NCBI GenBank assembly: GCA_034440635.1 | Contig: JAOTON010000961.1 | Coordinates: 1,054,001 to 1,118,000 of the forward strand | Direction of reading: 5' to 3' | Length of the DNA: 64,000 nt | From: Lepas anatifera | Taxonomy: Eukaryota; Arthropoda; Thecostraca; Lepadidae | In this document: piece by piece, positions 47,434 through 63,149 of the stretch | Layout of the letters: each line of letters starts with the position of its first letter | How positions within the stretch are numbered: position 1 is the stretch's first letter | Translations under genes and position numbers: made by a program | Notes under the pieces: generated by a model | The model's database searches: none | Seen by the model: only the letters and a program-made list of their open reading frames with translations | Told to the model about the DNA's origin: nothing

Positions 47434-47675
47434 CTAGAAATTGTGAAATGTGCTGATCCGGCACGGTAGGCGTGGGAATTGAGGCTAGCCAGTGGACTTT
47501 AATGCTCTGTTTATTTTTTTTTAGCGAGCCTCACTGCCTGCTTAACATCCAATATCGGATTAGGTTTGTACCTGATGATTGTTCGGTCTCGTGAAAAAAA
47601 ATGTTACAAATAAAAATTCTGAAAGTAAATTATCAGAGCTGCTGAATCAATATGCTGATAAGCATATTGAAAGAG

Positions 47676-47750
47676 CTCTCTCTCTCTCTCGATCTCGCTC
47701 TCGCTATGGCTCTGGCTCTGGCTCTGGCTCTCTCTCTCTCTCTCTCTCTC
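47676..47750. repeat. CT-rich microsatellite with CTGGCT units
   Basis: CT units, then TCTCGC, GGCTCTG hexamers and CT units again. Confidence 0.93.
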
Positions 47751-49264
47751 TTAAACAATATATTCTTTAATGAAACTAGTTCTGCATGCTCTGATTTATC
47801 GCAGTAAAAGGCTGATTTAAGGTAATGTCAAACTTTTAAGATGGAATCTTGTATAAGCTTGTAGATAATGATATAATTTTTTTGTATGCATTTTCGGACC
47901 TGAAATTGTTTATAACAACAGCTCAAAGCATGAACAGCTCAGCAGTCGAGCTAGTTGGACAGACTCGGCAACTTTCGGCATGTTGCGTGTCGGTTTATCC
48001 AGTCTGTTTCTGATATCGGGACAACCATCGCCCTTGGTTTTAGCGCCCTTGGTGGGGATCATTCAAGAACTTCTTAGGTCTTTCGTTGGCTTCAAATGTG
48101 CCGAACTGGGATGCTGTATGTACCATGGCACGCATGGGAAGCTTTCGCTTTTCAAAATATGCCGCAAAATCTCTGTTATGTCGTACAGGGATTTAAGCAA
48201 CATAATTATCGGAACACGGCTGAGAGGTTTATACCGCATTCATGTTGAGAATTAAGGCGAACAAGCTGGTTTTATCAAAATGTCAGAACGAGCCTGGGGT
48301 AGAGATTGTCCGACCGACAGTGATGTTGTTTTTCCAAAAGGAGAAGAGAGGCCTCATCAGTGTTACCATTGACGCATTTTCGATGAGTGATCATTAATAA
48401 CGCTGCATTGCAGAGGAATATGGTATCAATGCTATATCTTTCCGGAACCGCACATACATTATATTGAAAGCCCCTCCCTTCGCATCCAAACCAAGAACTG
48501 AACCTTTAACACAGAAATACATATGATGTATATTTCCGTTCTTTCTCTTTGATAAATAATATGCTGCAACAGATTTGTATTGACTGTTGAGGGAAGGAAG
48601 ACCAAGTGCGGTCCCATGGCTACAATGCAGTTCCTCACATTTGCTCATTTAAACTTCCAAGACTGCTTCCGCATGTGTTTTATTCTTCCTGAAGAATTCG
48701 CGCGGTGGAATCAGCGGTGACATCTGGGATCAGTCGCCAATGGGCCATCTCGAAACGACTGGCGGTGACGCAATTAGTAGAGCTACAAATTCTAAACATT
48801 GGTGATGGATAAACGTGAAATTTGAATTCCTGGACAAATTATTGATTTCGGTGTGTCAGGTTCGAATATTTGTATCCTAATTTCTTAAGCTTCAGGGATA
48901 CATTTTGCGTGGCAGCAGTTTTGGGTCTATTCTTTGCGTCCATTTATCTTGTAGTACTTGTGGTGTGCACCTGTTCTTTAACAAATCGCTCTAGCCATTT
49001 CACTTTCCATTTGGCACATAGCTTTCCGAATCTCCAGACCAAAAAACATGCTTGTAGAGCTCAAAATCGAGCAGGAATGCATGGGACGGACATATTTTTG
49101 GAAGTGCTCTGGACACTTAAAACGAAACCACATTTTAGATAGTCAACGTGCTCGGAACGTTTGATTATTATCTGAATAATTGAGTGCTTTCTACAAGGAG
49201 CGAAGCCTACGATACAAAATAGATTACGATTTCGATGATGCCGAGATGATAAAAAAAAAAAAGA
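47751..49264. other. Apparently non-coding stretch
   Basis: Nothing recognised on either strand. Confidence 0.5.
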
Positions 49265-49265
49265 A

Positions 49266-49364
<99 letters not shown>

Positions 49365-49365
49365 A
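49265..49365. repeat. (GAT)n microsatellite, about 33 units
   Basis: A perfect trinucleotide run; poly-Met and poly-Ser frames are artefacts. Confidence 0.97.
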
Positions 49366-50033
49366 AATATTTACCTCCAACAACTGGAGATGAGAGGTAA
49401 GAGGTCGTGCGACGAACGTTTGAAAACTTAAGAAATATGAGCGATGCTGTCATATGTAAGCGAAATCAGCTCTGACACCGCTCCGGCGCAGACTGATACA
49501 ATGAAGGCCTGCAAGTATTCGTGGGAATTCATCCACCAATAAATATAATCTGACAAAAGAAGTGTACTGTCTGTGAACAGGGCTCCTTAAATTATTGGCT
49601 GCTATTTGTACAGTCGGCTTTCATGGTGGGAAAACCAAATATTTGGCAGGTATTATCGCATTTGTCAGAGGCAGCACATTCAACATCATTCATTCGCCCA
49701 CGTGGCTCTTCAGCAGACTAGACTAAGCTGAGTGGGTCGGTGGCTTTAGTGCACCACCGGCAGCAAGTGGGAAATGCCCCAGTGGTGGGATCAGGTCCAA
49801 CGGGAGCTGACCTCATTCCTAAATTGTCACTTCATGTTTTTTATATTAAGAAACTGTCAGAAGGCGTGCTCATCTAGCACGTAACATTCATATTGTGTCT
49901 GCAAGAGCGAAATGCTCTCAGTTTAGGGCATGGGCGCAAAAACACTTCTGCTGTCGGCACACGCGACAGCACCGACGATGCTGGGCTGATGCTGATGCTA
50001 ATACTGGTGCTGGTGCTGATTAGGATACTGATA
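49366..50033. other. Apparently non-coding stretch
   Basis: Nothing supportable. A possible SINE-like piece near 49731-49815 was judged too weak. Confidence 0.45.
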
Positions 50034-50138
50034 AGGATGATGATGATGATGATGATGATGATTATTATTATTATTATTATGATTATGATGGTGTTGGTGG
50101 TGGTGGTGATGGTAATGGGGATGGTGATGGTGATGACT
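50034..50138. repeat. Compound GAT/ATT/GGT trinucleotide repeat
   Basis: GAT units pass into TTA units, then GGT/GAT units; imperfect at the 3' end. Confidence 0.93.
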
Positions 50139-50514
50139 AGAAAGAGAAGTGTGGAAAGCTAGCCTATGCACTTTAAGTGGATACCTACACCATCCTTCAG
50201 GAAGTGAGCTTGAATGGGAAATAAACTACCAATGCTTGATGGCTTTTGTAATTCGACCGATCTTATATAATGTAACGGCAAAACTGAATGCTGGCTGTAC
50301 CAAATAAACCAATGGGGTTAAAAGGTACAGCACTCGGCCTTGCTTTCAATTTCCTTAAGAGCTCGGGTTATCGGGTGCAGCGGTCTGTGCTTTTGCCAAC
50401 CGGTCGGGTCATTCACTGGGGTCCCTCATTGTGTAAGAACTAGTGCATAAGGCTGATGCAAATGCATGACGCTATATAGACACATGGGTAATCGATATAA
50501 TGAACTACGTTACC

Positions 50515-50702
50515 CAGGGGCGTAGCCAGGATTTCGCTCAGGGGGGGCGGCGCCCCGAAAAGGGCCCCTGTGACAGCGCCAAAAAGGGCCCTGATGGGTA
50601 AAACGTGCCCTGCGTGTTACAGAATCGTGAGCTCTGGAGGGCCCTTCGGGCCCTCAGCGGGGGGGTGGCTGTCCCTGCCGCCCCCCCTTGGCTACACCCC
50701 TG
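50515..50702. mobile_element. hAT-type MITE, 188 bp, CAGGGGCGTAGCCA family
   Basis: The left end CAGGGGCGTAGCCAGG pairs with the right end TTGGCTACACCCCTG (one mismatch). Perfect 8-base duplications ACGTTACC lie at 50507-50514 and 50703-50710. It is a shorter relative of 36693-36976 and shares AAAAGGGCCCCTG, GGGCCCTGATGGGTAAAA and GGGCCCTTCGGGCCCTCA. Confidence 0.94.
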
Positions 50703-50710
50703 ACGTTACC

Positions 50711-54086
<3,376 letters not shown>

Positions 54087-54756
54087 TATACATATCCCTG
54101 TCTCCTATGGTGCTCTTAACTTATCTAGTGGCCTTAGTTCTGCGCAGGTGGTTTTCACTTCGGAGAGTCTATCATTGAATTATTGTATTCTGCCGTTTTT
54201 GTTGGGTCTCTTCCTTTTCTCCAACCTAATCAACCATGAACGATAGCTTCCGACCATGTAACTTTCCCCAAATTCGGCCTCTGTAGAGAGCGGGTACTCT
54301 GAATGATACAAACCGTTCCGTTTGTTTATAGCCGAACAGGGAGCTGCATGATATCACCGGTATGTGTCTGCGGCCTTTGGGCGCGAAACAAATGCAGATG
54401 CCGCCGAGCTCGTGACTTGTCCGGCCTCGCGAACACTGGAGGACATCGCTTGCGTAGCGATGCGCGTCACGAGCCCGCCTGCAGCCGTGATACACTCTCT
54501 ACAGAGGTACCGCAGCGCCGCACGACCCGCAGCACGCTCTGTTACGAAGCTGGGGCGGGTGCGGCCTCGACTGACCGCTCCAGTGACCTCTGCCGTTGCA
54601 GCAGCGCCAGACAGTGACCTGGACGCGATGCGGCTGTTATAAAGCCGACCTGACAATGAGCAGATTGCGGTGATGGGTTTATGTGGATGGAGGGCGTTAT
54701 AAAGCTCCTCGCTGCTAATACCAGATGGGTCAGCCATGTCGGACAGGGGTGGTCTC

Positions 54757-54998
54757 TGTATGCTCCCTTTTCGTGACCCATAGCTCAGCGTGGTGTTTTC
54801 TTGTGCTGCTTCATTGCTTGTCCGATGTCTGTTAAATACCACGCAAGGTGCTGTATTTAACAGGCATTGCGTAAAATACAGCGGCAGAGGAACAATCTGT
54901 GTATGCTCCCTTTTCGTGACCCATGGCTCAGCGTGGTGTTTTCTTGTACTGCTTCATTGACTTTTCGATGCCTGTTAAATACCGCGCAAGGCGCTGTC
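54757..54998. repeat. Direct duplication of about 100 bp, spaced 141 bp
   Basis: The segments 54757-54857 and 54898-54998 align along their length, with CTCCCTTTTCGTGACCCAT, CTCAGCGTGGTGTTTTCTTG and CTGTTAAATACC in common, and a handful of substitutions. On the minus strand both are open in the same phase of two long frames (54354-54842 and 54857-55519). Confidence 0.85.
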
Positions 54999-56039
54999 GT
55001 TGGTTCGCTGCAAAACACTGCGATTGGCATATGAAACACCCGTAAACCGAACAATGTCCGTGAGGGAAGAAGCGACCGGTGAGGCGTAACCAAATCTGTA
55101 CTAGCCCTTTCCCAGCTAGCAAAAAAAGCGAGGCTCTGAGGACCTTGAGGTCTGACGGAAGCAGTCACAATACTGTCAAGCATTGGGATCCCAAACGTAA
55201 CAAAAAACTGTCGATTCGTCAGTGGAAATGAGCCGAGCAATGACCGTGGCAGCTGGAGGGAATAAACACGGCCTCCCGCTGCGCCGGGTTGGGCAGTTCG
55301 GCGGCCTCCTACAGCCCCCGACAGCTCGGCACTGCGGGGATCCGACGGACACCGCCGAGGCAGGCTCGCGTGCTTTCGTGGTGCAGGGCCGGAACACACG
55401 CCAGATCTACCGTAATGAAACAAAACAGTGCAATACCGGTGAAACAGTCCGCTCCACAGATTATACTGGTTGTATGTGTCCATTGAAACGGTGTACCGCG
55501 CGGCTGTAGTGCTTCTCATGAGTGAAGATTAGTATCCGAACATTGGTGTGCGCCGTGGCGGTACGTTCAAGGCCGCCCTGGCTGGTGACGATGGTTCCCA
55601 TTCAGCGTGACTCCGAACTATCCCGGGTCACCGAGATGGATCCCACAGGCTCTGGGTATCAGATGGGGCCACGGCGGCCGGTCGGCCGCTGCCCCTGTCG
55701 GCGCCGTCAGTTCTCAGCTGTGGCCGGGCCGCGCTGGCGTGCCGGCACCCTGTAATGACCCTCCGCGTGAGAGATTTGTGTCGGTTTACCGTCGACGATG
55801 CAGAGGGCGGCCTTGCCGCAGGGCGGGCTCCGTGCAGCCGGCTGTGGCTTCAGCTGCGCCCGCGCGAAGGTGCGAGATCGAGATGAAACGGTGAAACGCA
55901 GCTGAGTGGAGCGTTTCTCTTTCATGCCGGTCACTGCTTCTCTTCCATGTGGAGGAGAAACGGTGGCTGACATGACTAAAAAGATCTTTTTAGCTGCTTG
56001 CTTTTAACGACACGTCGGTCGCTGCCCCGAGGTGGATCC
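54999..56039. other. Apparently non-coding stretch, partly GC-rich
   Basis: A 220-codon minus-strand frame (54857-55519) and GC-rich sequence at 55250-55900 give several overlapping frames in all phases. None has a recognisable motif. Confidence 0.4.
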
Positions 56040-56362
56040 TTTTAATTCACCACATGCTAGTTTTAAGTCTAGTGTAATAAGATACATTAAAGATCATCCT
56101 TTTTAATATCATCCGTGTGCTTTAGAATTTCATTCGTCGAATCAACTGCTTAAGCTGCTTTAAGTCATACTTTTACCGTTTTGAATGTGTTTTACCTTAT
56201 ATTTTTAGTCATTGGGTCCCTTTACCACCAATAGGAGATATGTCATTGTAAATACTCATCTAGTGTTCTCTTTATGTCCATGACTTCAGCTGTAATTGGG
56301 CCAGATACCTGTTGCTGATCTAAGTGAATAAATACAAATACAAATAAATACAAATACAAATC
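56040..56362 (+). mobile_element. Probable LINE 3' UTR with (AATAC)n tail
   Basis: AT-rich sequence ends in AATAAATACAAATACAAAT, partly repeated (56326-56362), which is the typical tail of a 5'-truncated LINE insertion. No coding part is left, so only the tail and style support this. Confidence 0.4.
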
Positions 56363-56716
56363 TCACTTGTACCTTTCAAGCTGACGGCCCGAAGGAAACA
56401 AGATTGTTGTGTTTGGCTACCGTGGGAAATTATTGTCACGGTATGGTTTATTATTGTGTTATGCTCAATACACTTATTATCGGTATAATATTTATTATAG
56501 ATATAGTAATTATTATCGGTACTAGCTCATCAATAGGTTTCCAAATCTGTTCCACAATTTACACAACTTCAGGATAATGACAACTGAAATTCAGTGTTTG
56601 TAAACACGTTGAATTTTTCAAATGCTGATGTCAAAGCAGACTGGCACATCGCGGTGCTAAAAAAATAAATACCCTTATCCTCCCTCGAGAGCTGTGTCTT
56701 GCTACAGACGCTGCTT

Positions 56717-57110
56717 AGTATGTATGTATGTATGTGTGTATGTATTTTGTATGTAGGTATATTTCAGCACATTCTCATACAGGAGAGGCTTTTATATTGC
56801 ATTGTTAAATGGGTGCAGCAGGAGACAAAGAGTTGAAACGTAAAAAATACAAACATCACCTAAAAAGCAATGAAAGAAACGTGATCACGCATAAAACACA
56901 CCTAAAAAAGATACACGGTAATCCCAACACTGGCACGCAATTAGAAGCACACTAACTAGCACACACACACTTACAGACCCAACATGTTTCGTAGTGATTG
57001 TTTAAAGCTAGCGACACTAACGCCATCCTTAACTTCGTCTGGCCGGGTGTTATAGTACGCATAACAGAGCTCTCTGAAGCGTGGTCGGGCGCCGGAACCG
57101 TATTGCACGG
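56717..57110 (-). mobile_element. LINE 3' fragment, last reverse-transcriptase codons plus 3' UTR
   Basis: On the minus strand, 57105-56971 reads ARPRFRELCYAYYNTRPDEV, then KDGVSVASFKQSLRNMLGL and a stop. The pattern N-x-L/R-P-D-E-V followed by S-x-x-S-F-K-x-x-L is the usual C-terminus of Jockey/CR1-like LINE polymerases. About 220 bases of 3' UTR follow, ending in a (CATA)n run (plus-strand TATG at 56717-56745) that would be the microsatellite tail. The frame is lost upstream of about 57110, so it is a dead 5'-truncated copy. It is a different family from the element at the window start. Confidence 0.55.
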
Positions 57111-58993
57111 CGGAGCTGAAGCCCTATCTTCCACAATCACAATGGGAGGTGGGGGTGTCGCCCCTTGGCGCCGCCCGCGGGGTCCTTCACACTCGGCAGC
57201 GCGTGAAACGACGGCGGCAATGATCCGCTGGAAGTGACTGCAGCCACAGGGTGGAGACAAACACGGCTCTGGCATGGCAGCGCGGCGTTAGGCCCGCGCT
57301 TAGTCACAGCCGGCGCCCCCGAACAATGCAAGGACACCGAGCACGCCCTTAGGACGGACGCGCTAGCAGGAACCAACCTTACAGCGGGGCCTCGGCGGAA
57401 CACCCCCTCACGACAGACGCGCTGGTGTAAACCAACAGGGCTGCTGGTTGCTCCACCTTCAAGGAAAAAGGGCTGATACTTACCACACGTTTCTACAAAG
57501 GCCATGTATTAACAAAGGAAGAGCACGGCACCGGCAGCTCTAAATAGGTAAAGATCATCCTTGCATAAGTCTTCTCTAGAACATGGTTTTCGGATCAGCA
57601 GTCTAAGCTACCACCGCATGCCGTCTTAAGATCCAGTGGCTAAAATAGTGCTTACTTGGCTGCTGTAAGATGATAGCCTCGTTATTAAAAATGGGGCAGT
57701 TGAGACCGTTGCAAGTACGTAATCACCGACTGTGCAAACATTATTTTAGGCACCTTGTTGCCGCAGTAGCTGAGACATGAAAACTCGTATCCAAGGAAAA
57801 CGACAATTGACATGAAATCTATTGTTACGTCAAGTTATAATTCTCCTCTTTATGCAATCTCCCATAAGAATTAAAAAACTATAAGTGTGGGGGCTGCAAG
57901 TGTGCAGAGCTGTGTCTATAAGCGCTGTATTGGTGTAAGTAATTCAAATTGTCTGTTGTAACCTTTTGACTGTGTAATCTGCATACATTATGAGAAGGGG
58001 ACGATGAACACGCCATTCGTTGAGCTGTCATTCTTAAGAGCACCAGTTATGTAGGTGTATCTGGATTATTACTATATAAAGCCTTCACAACCCCGCGGCC
58101 AGTCGGCGAATGTGGGCCGCGGTGCGAAACAGCCCGCCGGTTGAGCGCGTCCCGAGCACTGCTGCCAGCCACTAGTTCCGCTGGTGATACGCAACGCCGC
58201 CGCCCCACCGGCTCCGACGAGGAAGTGCCCGGCTCACTCGCTTTCTGCAGCATTGTTCAACGCGCGCAGTTTTGACATCTCAGGCTTTAGCCGAAGCTAA
58301 GCCGGCCTCGTGTTTAAGCCCGGAATGGGCTTACCATTTCCCCTTCTAAGTGATTTTGCCTACTATCGCAGTTAGCTATTTGCAAATCCGTAGCACCATC
58401 ATTCCCACGCAGTGGTGGATTTGTCAATTTCAGCGCGGGGATTTGTACCGGGGATCGCCTGAGCTGTGGAATTTGGAGGCCAGTGTCGTAACCGGAAACA
58501 CGGTGGGCTGGTAGCCTTTGTCAGACTGAATAGACCAAGGGCTCTACCTCAACTATCGACGGCACATTTGCTAAACCGCAAGAACAAATTATGGCGAACC
58601 TCTTCCGTATTCTACAAATAGAGATCAATGTCTACTGTCCGGAAATGGGTAATAAATGCTGGAAACGAATAACGATAGCGGTTGAAGTACAGGATAACAT
58701 TTTTTAGAAGCGTATACCGTTACCGGAAGGTCTTATTTAAGAGTTAACTTATTTGTATAACCCTACTGCCTTATTTACGTTGATATAGTCTGAAAAAAAC
58801 AAGCATAAAAACATGATCAGCTAGTGTTTGGCTACTACGATGTTCGGAGGCACAGATAATGCGAACTCTTCCGTGCTTCATGAAGACAAACACGGAAACG
58901 TTCTGGGAAAAAAATTCAATAGTTTGTTCAAAACGTTTCCACGTGTGGAAGAAAACGGTATGTGATGGCTTTTAGAATACAATGGAACATTTT
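57111..58993. other. Apparently non-coding stretch
   Basis: GC-rich DNA at 57110-57430 may include more of the decayed LINE. Nothing else was recognised. Confidence 0.4.
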
Positions 58994-59765
58994 TTAACAC
59001 CAGCCCCGGTGGGCCTCCGAGCCACCTTTGCCCTGGTGGGGGGGGGCGTAAACACTCTCCTCTATCTCAGCTTCTATGCGAGATATCGAAAAAAACGCAA
59101 AAACTAGTGGATAGCTGAGAAAAATTAAGAATGAAACTACATCACTCACTCTTTGGCTCAGGTCAATATTAAGGTCATGGTAGGTCAAAGAAGGTGGCAG
59201 GTTAGAGAGGAGTTCCTGGGCTCTAGCATCTGCCAGAGTTAAGTTAGAATCATTTTTTAGACACCAATGGCTTCCTCTCGTTCTGGAGAATCGAATGATG
59301 TATAATAGGACTATACTAGGTCAAAACATAAAATGGAATGACCTTAGGCCAGGTCAAGGTCACCATCTGACGTAGCTTAGTCAAAATACATATCAATCGG
59401 CTTAAAATGATAATCAAAACGTAATGGCATCATAACAAAAGCATTATCATCAATTCCTGCGAAGCTATTGACCCAAGTCTGAAAAGCCGCTTAAGTAGTC
59501 CCAGATGGCCTCTCAGAGGTCACAGGTCCAAACTTGCAAGATGAACCTAAAAATGGGCCTACCATTGGGAGAATAGGAAGGCATTCTTAGTTGTATCTAC
59601 AGAAATAAAACCATTGTTTGCCCAGTTCCCATTTATTCTATTACCTAAACCATTTTTATAACCATTCATCTCATCGATATCAAATATCCCGGATTTTATT
59701 TTATAGTAGGTAATCGTTGGATTTATTATGTCAGATGAGTTTCCATATTAATAGGTTAAGCTTTT
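58994..59765 (+). mobile_element. TTAA-type element, left part only
   Basis: The left end TTAACACCAG carries two arm copies (CCCCGGTGGG and CCCTGGTGGG) separated by CCTCCGAGCCACCTTT. The body is collinear with the copy near 63240, including CTTTGGCTCAGGTCAATATT and GAATCGAATGATG, and contains AGGTCA/TGACCT hexamers. Similarity ends near 59765, within the ATGTCAGATGAGTTTCC region. The matching right end is absent. Confidence 0.7.
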
Positions 59766-60181
59766 CTTACTTTTAATATAATTGTATATATTCATAATAT
59801 TATATAATTATGATAAATTTAACCTATCAACCTGAAACAATCAGCAACGACATTCGAGTACCACTAGTGAACTCAAGAACGCAGGTAGGTATCGTGAGAA
59901 GAGATAGGTATCATACCTTCTCTGAGATGGCACACTATTCTCCCTAGATCAGTGCATTCCTTCATGCAGTGATTTATTGTATCTCTCTTGACTTGGCGTG
60001 CTCGGGTGATTCCAATATTTTGTCTCATTCAGAGGCGGCTCTCTCTTGCAGCCTGGCTGGAGATATAGTACTGGTCCAGGGTGACATGGACGGGGTGACG
60101 CTGACGTAGGGCTTTCCTCACTCTTCACCTCCCTCTGCCTTTAAATATTTGCCCATTCCGCACAAGGGCCCTTTTTAGGTC
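59766..60181. other. Apparently non-coding stretch between two TTAA elements
   Basis: AT-rich sequence; nothing recognised. Confidence 0.5.
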
Positions 60182-61415
60182 TTAACCCTATTTCCGTCAG
60201 GCTCCCGGCTACCCCTATTTTCCGGCAGGGGGGCAATATCGGCCCCTAAGATCTCGTAATCTAACCGGCCGATTTTGAAAATTCAAAGTGCCATAGATTC
60301 CTCTGCTGCTAAACTTTATTTTGAAAAAGAAAATTTCAAAATTTTTATTTTTTGGAGAAGGTCGTGCAAAATATACAATTTTTGTGTATTTTTTAGATTT
60401 TCCATAACCCTTGTCTCTGTTGTAACGATTTTCACAAAACTAGTTCAGATTTACAAATAATTGACCCAAAATTTTCATATACTCGAGTTACGCAAAAATT
60501 GAAATTCAATGGCAGTTCCAGGACCAGGACTATGAGGGGAAATATATACAACCTAAAAAGTTTTGTTACGCGGATTACAAGCCGTCATATACTGCTTGGC
60601 ATCTTTGACACATAAATAAATGAGAAAAAAAGTGAAAAACTCATCAGGGCGGATGCAGTAAGGTAAAACAGTGGGGTAAAATACATACCAACAATATGCG
60701 AATGGTATGCATGAGTATATTAGTCCCTCGACTAGTTGAAATTTAATTTCTGATAATTTTTACCCTCCCATGGCAGCTCTGGGAAAGGGGGTGACATAGG
60801 CGGATCAAGGACTCGTCGTGGGGGTGGGGATGATTGGAAACACATTTTCAATATACAACGATATTGAGTCGCGGCGGTGATACTGGCTGGGAATATACAT
60901 TTTGAAAATGTGTAGTGACTGGACACGCCTCTGGTAATCTAGAATTGGGTTATAACTATTTTGAATTTTCATATACCCAATTGTATTCGCCCTGACACGG
61001 CTGTAAGCAGTCTTCTCACTTACTAACGTTTAGTCCTTCTTGATAACATTCCCCCATTTTGAACTGCTGTAACCGCCCCTGATGAATACAAATAGTGACA
61101 ATTGTGAATGCACTATCATCTCACATAAAAAATGATATAATAAAACCATATAACTGGTATCAGATCAGCAGAGATGGCTTCCTTTTACAAAAACCCATCG
61201 CATACGATAATACTTGGTTTGTGGATAGAACCTCTCCAAAAACCCAGCCATAGCTCCGCCCCTGGTAAATATATAATCTTGAAAATTTCAGAAAACCTGC
61301 CTGTACTAGTTTTAGGAAAAGTCAGGAAGTTTCAAAGTTCTATCGCAAGCCGTTTCGAGATATTCTCGAAAACCTGAAGGGGGCAATATTAGCCCCCTGC
61401 CGGAAATAGGGTTAA
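60182..61415. mobile_element. TTAA-flanked element, complete, 1234 bp
   Basis: TTAA (60182-60185) is followed by CCCTATTTCCG, and the right end is CGGAAATAGGG followed by TTAA (61412-61415). This is an excellent piggyBac-like TTAA-CCC/GGG-TTAA layout. The left end has the arm TTTCCGTCAGG, the spacer CTCCCGGCTACCCC, the arm TTTCCGGCAGG and the palindrome-like GGGCAATATCGGCCC. The right end has GGGGGCAATATTAGCCCCC and the inverted arm. A segment at 60796-60956 starting CATAGGCGGATCAAGG may be a nested hAT-type MITE. No transposase frame exists. Confidence 0.82.
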
Positions 61416-63149
61416 TGTGTTGTAGTTTAAAGCTATATTTTGACATGGTTTGGGACACGCACGCAGTATTTGTAATAACCCAGTCCAGTGCGAATGGGCC
61501 CAACATTTCCTTATCATATCACTTTAGAATATTCACTTAAAGGTCACGATTTAAACTCCGATGATTTGGTTATGGTGGAATACCACATTTTACAACTCTT
61601 TTATTTGATTCTTAGTCGATAATTCTATTGATCTGAAAATCGCACATTCCAGTTCTCATTTCCATGATGCCAAGGGTGCCCTTTATATGAAGCAACGGTG
61701 AATCTCAGTAGGTTAAACACGGTGAAGTAAGTCATTAAATCATTCATCCACCCCCTACTTAAGACACCACTTTTGACCGATCCGTCTCCGTGAGTGGAGG
61801 CTGGTGGTGCGCGACACCCGTGTGGGTGTGAAGACTGGTGCTTCCATATTCAGGCTGGGCCTGGCTGCAGGGCACTCAGTTCTACATTGGCAGAAGACTC
61901 GGTCGGTGGAGGGGTCTGAAGGATCGATTTTGACCATACCTTTACGCAAGAGATACGGAGAACGTCACGTGCACATTTGCCGACTCTAGTCTGTTTATGG
62001 AAAGAAGGCAACTGGATATTGAATATCCTCGTAGCAAAATATGCATAGACAAACTTATTTTGCGGATGTCAATGCAGGCAAGGAAAATGAGCGAACGAAT
62101 GAATTGTCATCTTTGCTAGAAAGCTTTCGAAGTTGGAGGGGGGGTGAGAACTTTGGTGACCGGAGATCGATTATTCGATGCGACCGCAAGTCATAAGTGG
62201 ATCCTATGGATCCGACCAAACAGCACCTGGGTAGGGGATGCCACTTCCTGCCGTTCCGACCTACCAGGGCGCCGAATTGCATTGCCGAACGCCGCTAATG
62301 GCCCTGGCGAGGGGCAGGGGGTGTTGGAAGGGACGTTTTATGGGGCGCCGGGGTTCAGTCAAGCCACTTGAGCACTCTTGTTGCGAGTACATGTGAGTCC
62401 CATTTCTGTACACGACTTGTGCTTACGTATGAAAAAGAAGTGGCGTACCAGGGAATACCCTGGTACGCTTTACCCCTGTTCCTTCGGGCGTCATTTCATC
62501 ATTTGCGGTGATTGGCTCGATAAGAAGCAAACTCGCGTACCACAAAGGCATTGCCGTTGATGGAAAAACCGTTCTGTGGCGTTAATCATTTGATCGAAGC
62601 AAGTGAGCGGAGGCGCTCGGATGCGCGCTGGCGCGAGTCTCAGGGTCTCGGTTTAATGAAGCATCGGATCGAACATATAATCTAAAGAAGCATCGAGTCT
62701 AGTATGAGAACGAACATCACTAGTTCTTCTACGGCTGGTAGGAATAACAGGGATTGGGTGAATTTCGAATTTTGGTAATCCCCGGCCCAGTGACCCTCTG
62801 GTTCACTTCGAGCATCTATTTCCCTCCGGTCTGCCGATACCAGATATTCTTGATGACATCAGCGAACTTCAAACGCGTGTTATCATACTTAAGTGGGGTA
62901 GGTTTTCATATCATTTACAGCCCATGCCGAGTTGGACTGGGTGGTAGAGTCTGAGTGCGTCAGTAGACTAAATGTGTGAGATTGAATATGCCATAGTTAA
63001 GTGCTGTAGCGACTTTTTAGACAAGTTGTACATAGGATAAGGTCTATATTCAGCAAGTTTGTAACACTTAAGAGGCTATCATAACGAAGGGCGTGTATAG
63101 CCAAACCGCTGAAAGTACCCTAAAACCCAACACACACCCAGATACACAC
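61416..63149. other. Apparently non-coding stretch
   Basis: Nothing recognised; short frames only. Confidence 0.5.

Noticed and set aside
49731..49815. Possible tRNA-like SINE head (GTGGCTTTAGTGCACC with GGGATCAGGTCC)
   Set aside because: Box A and B matches are poor, there is no second copy, and no tail was found.
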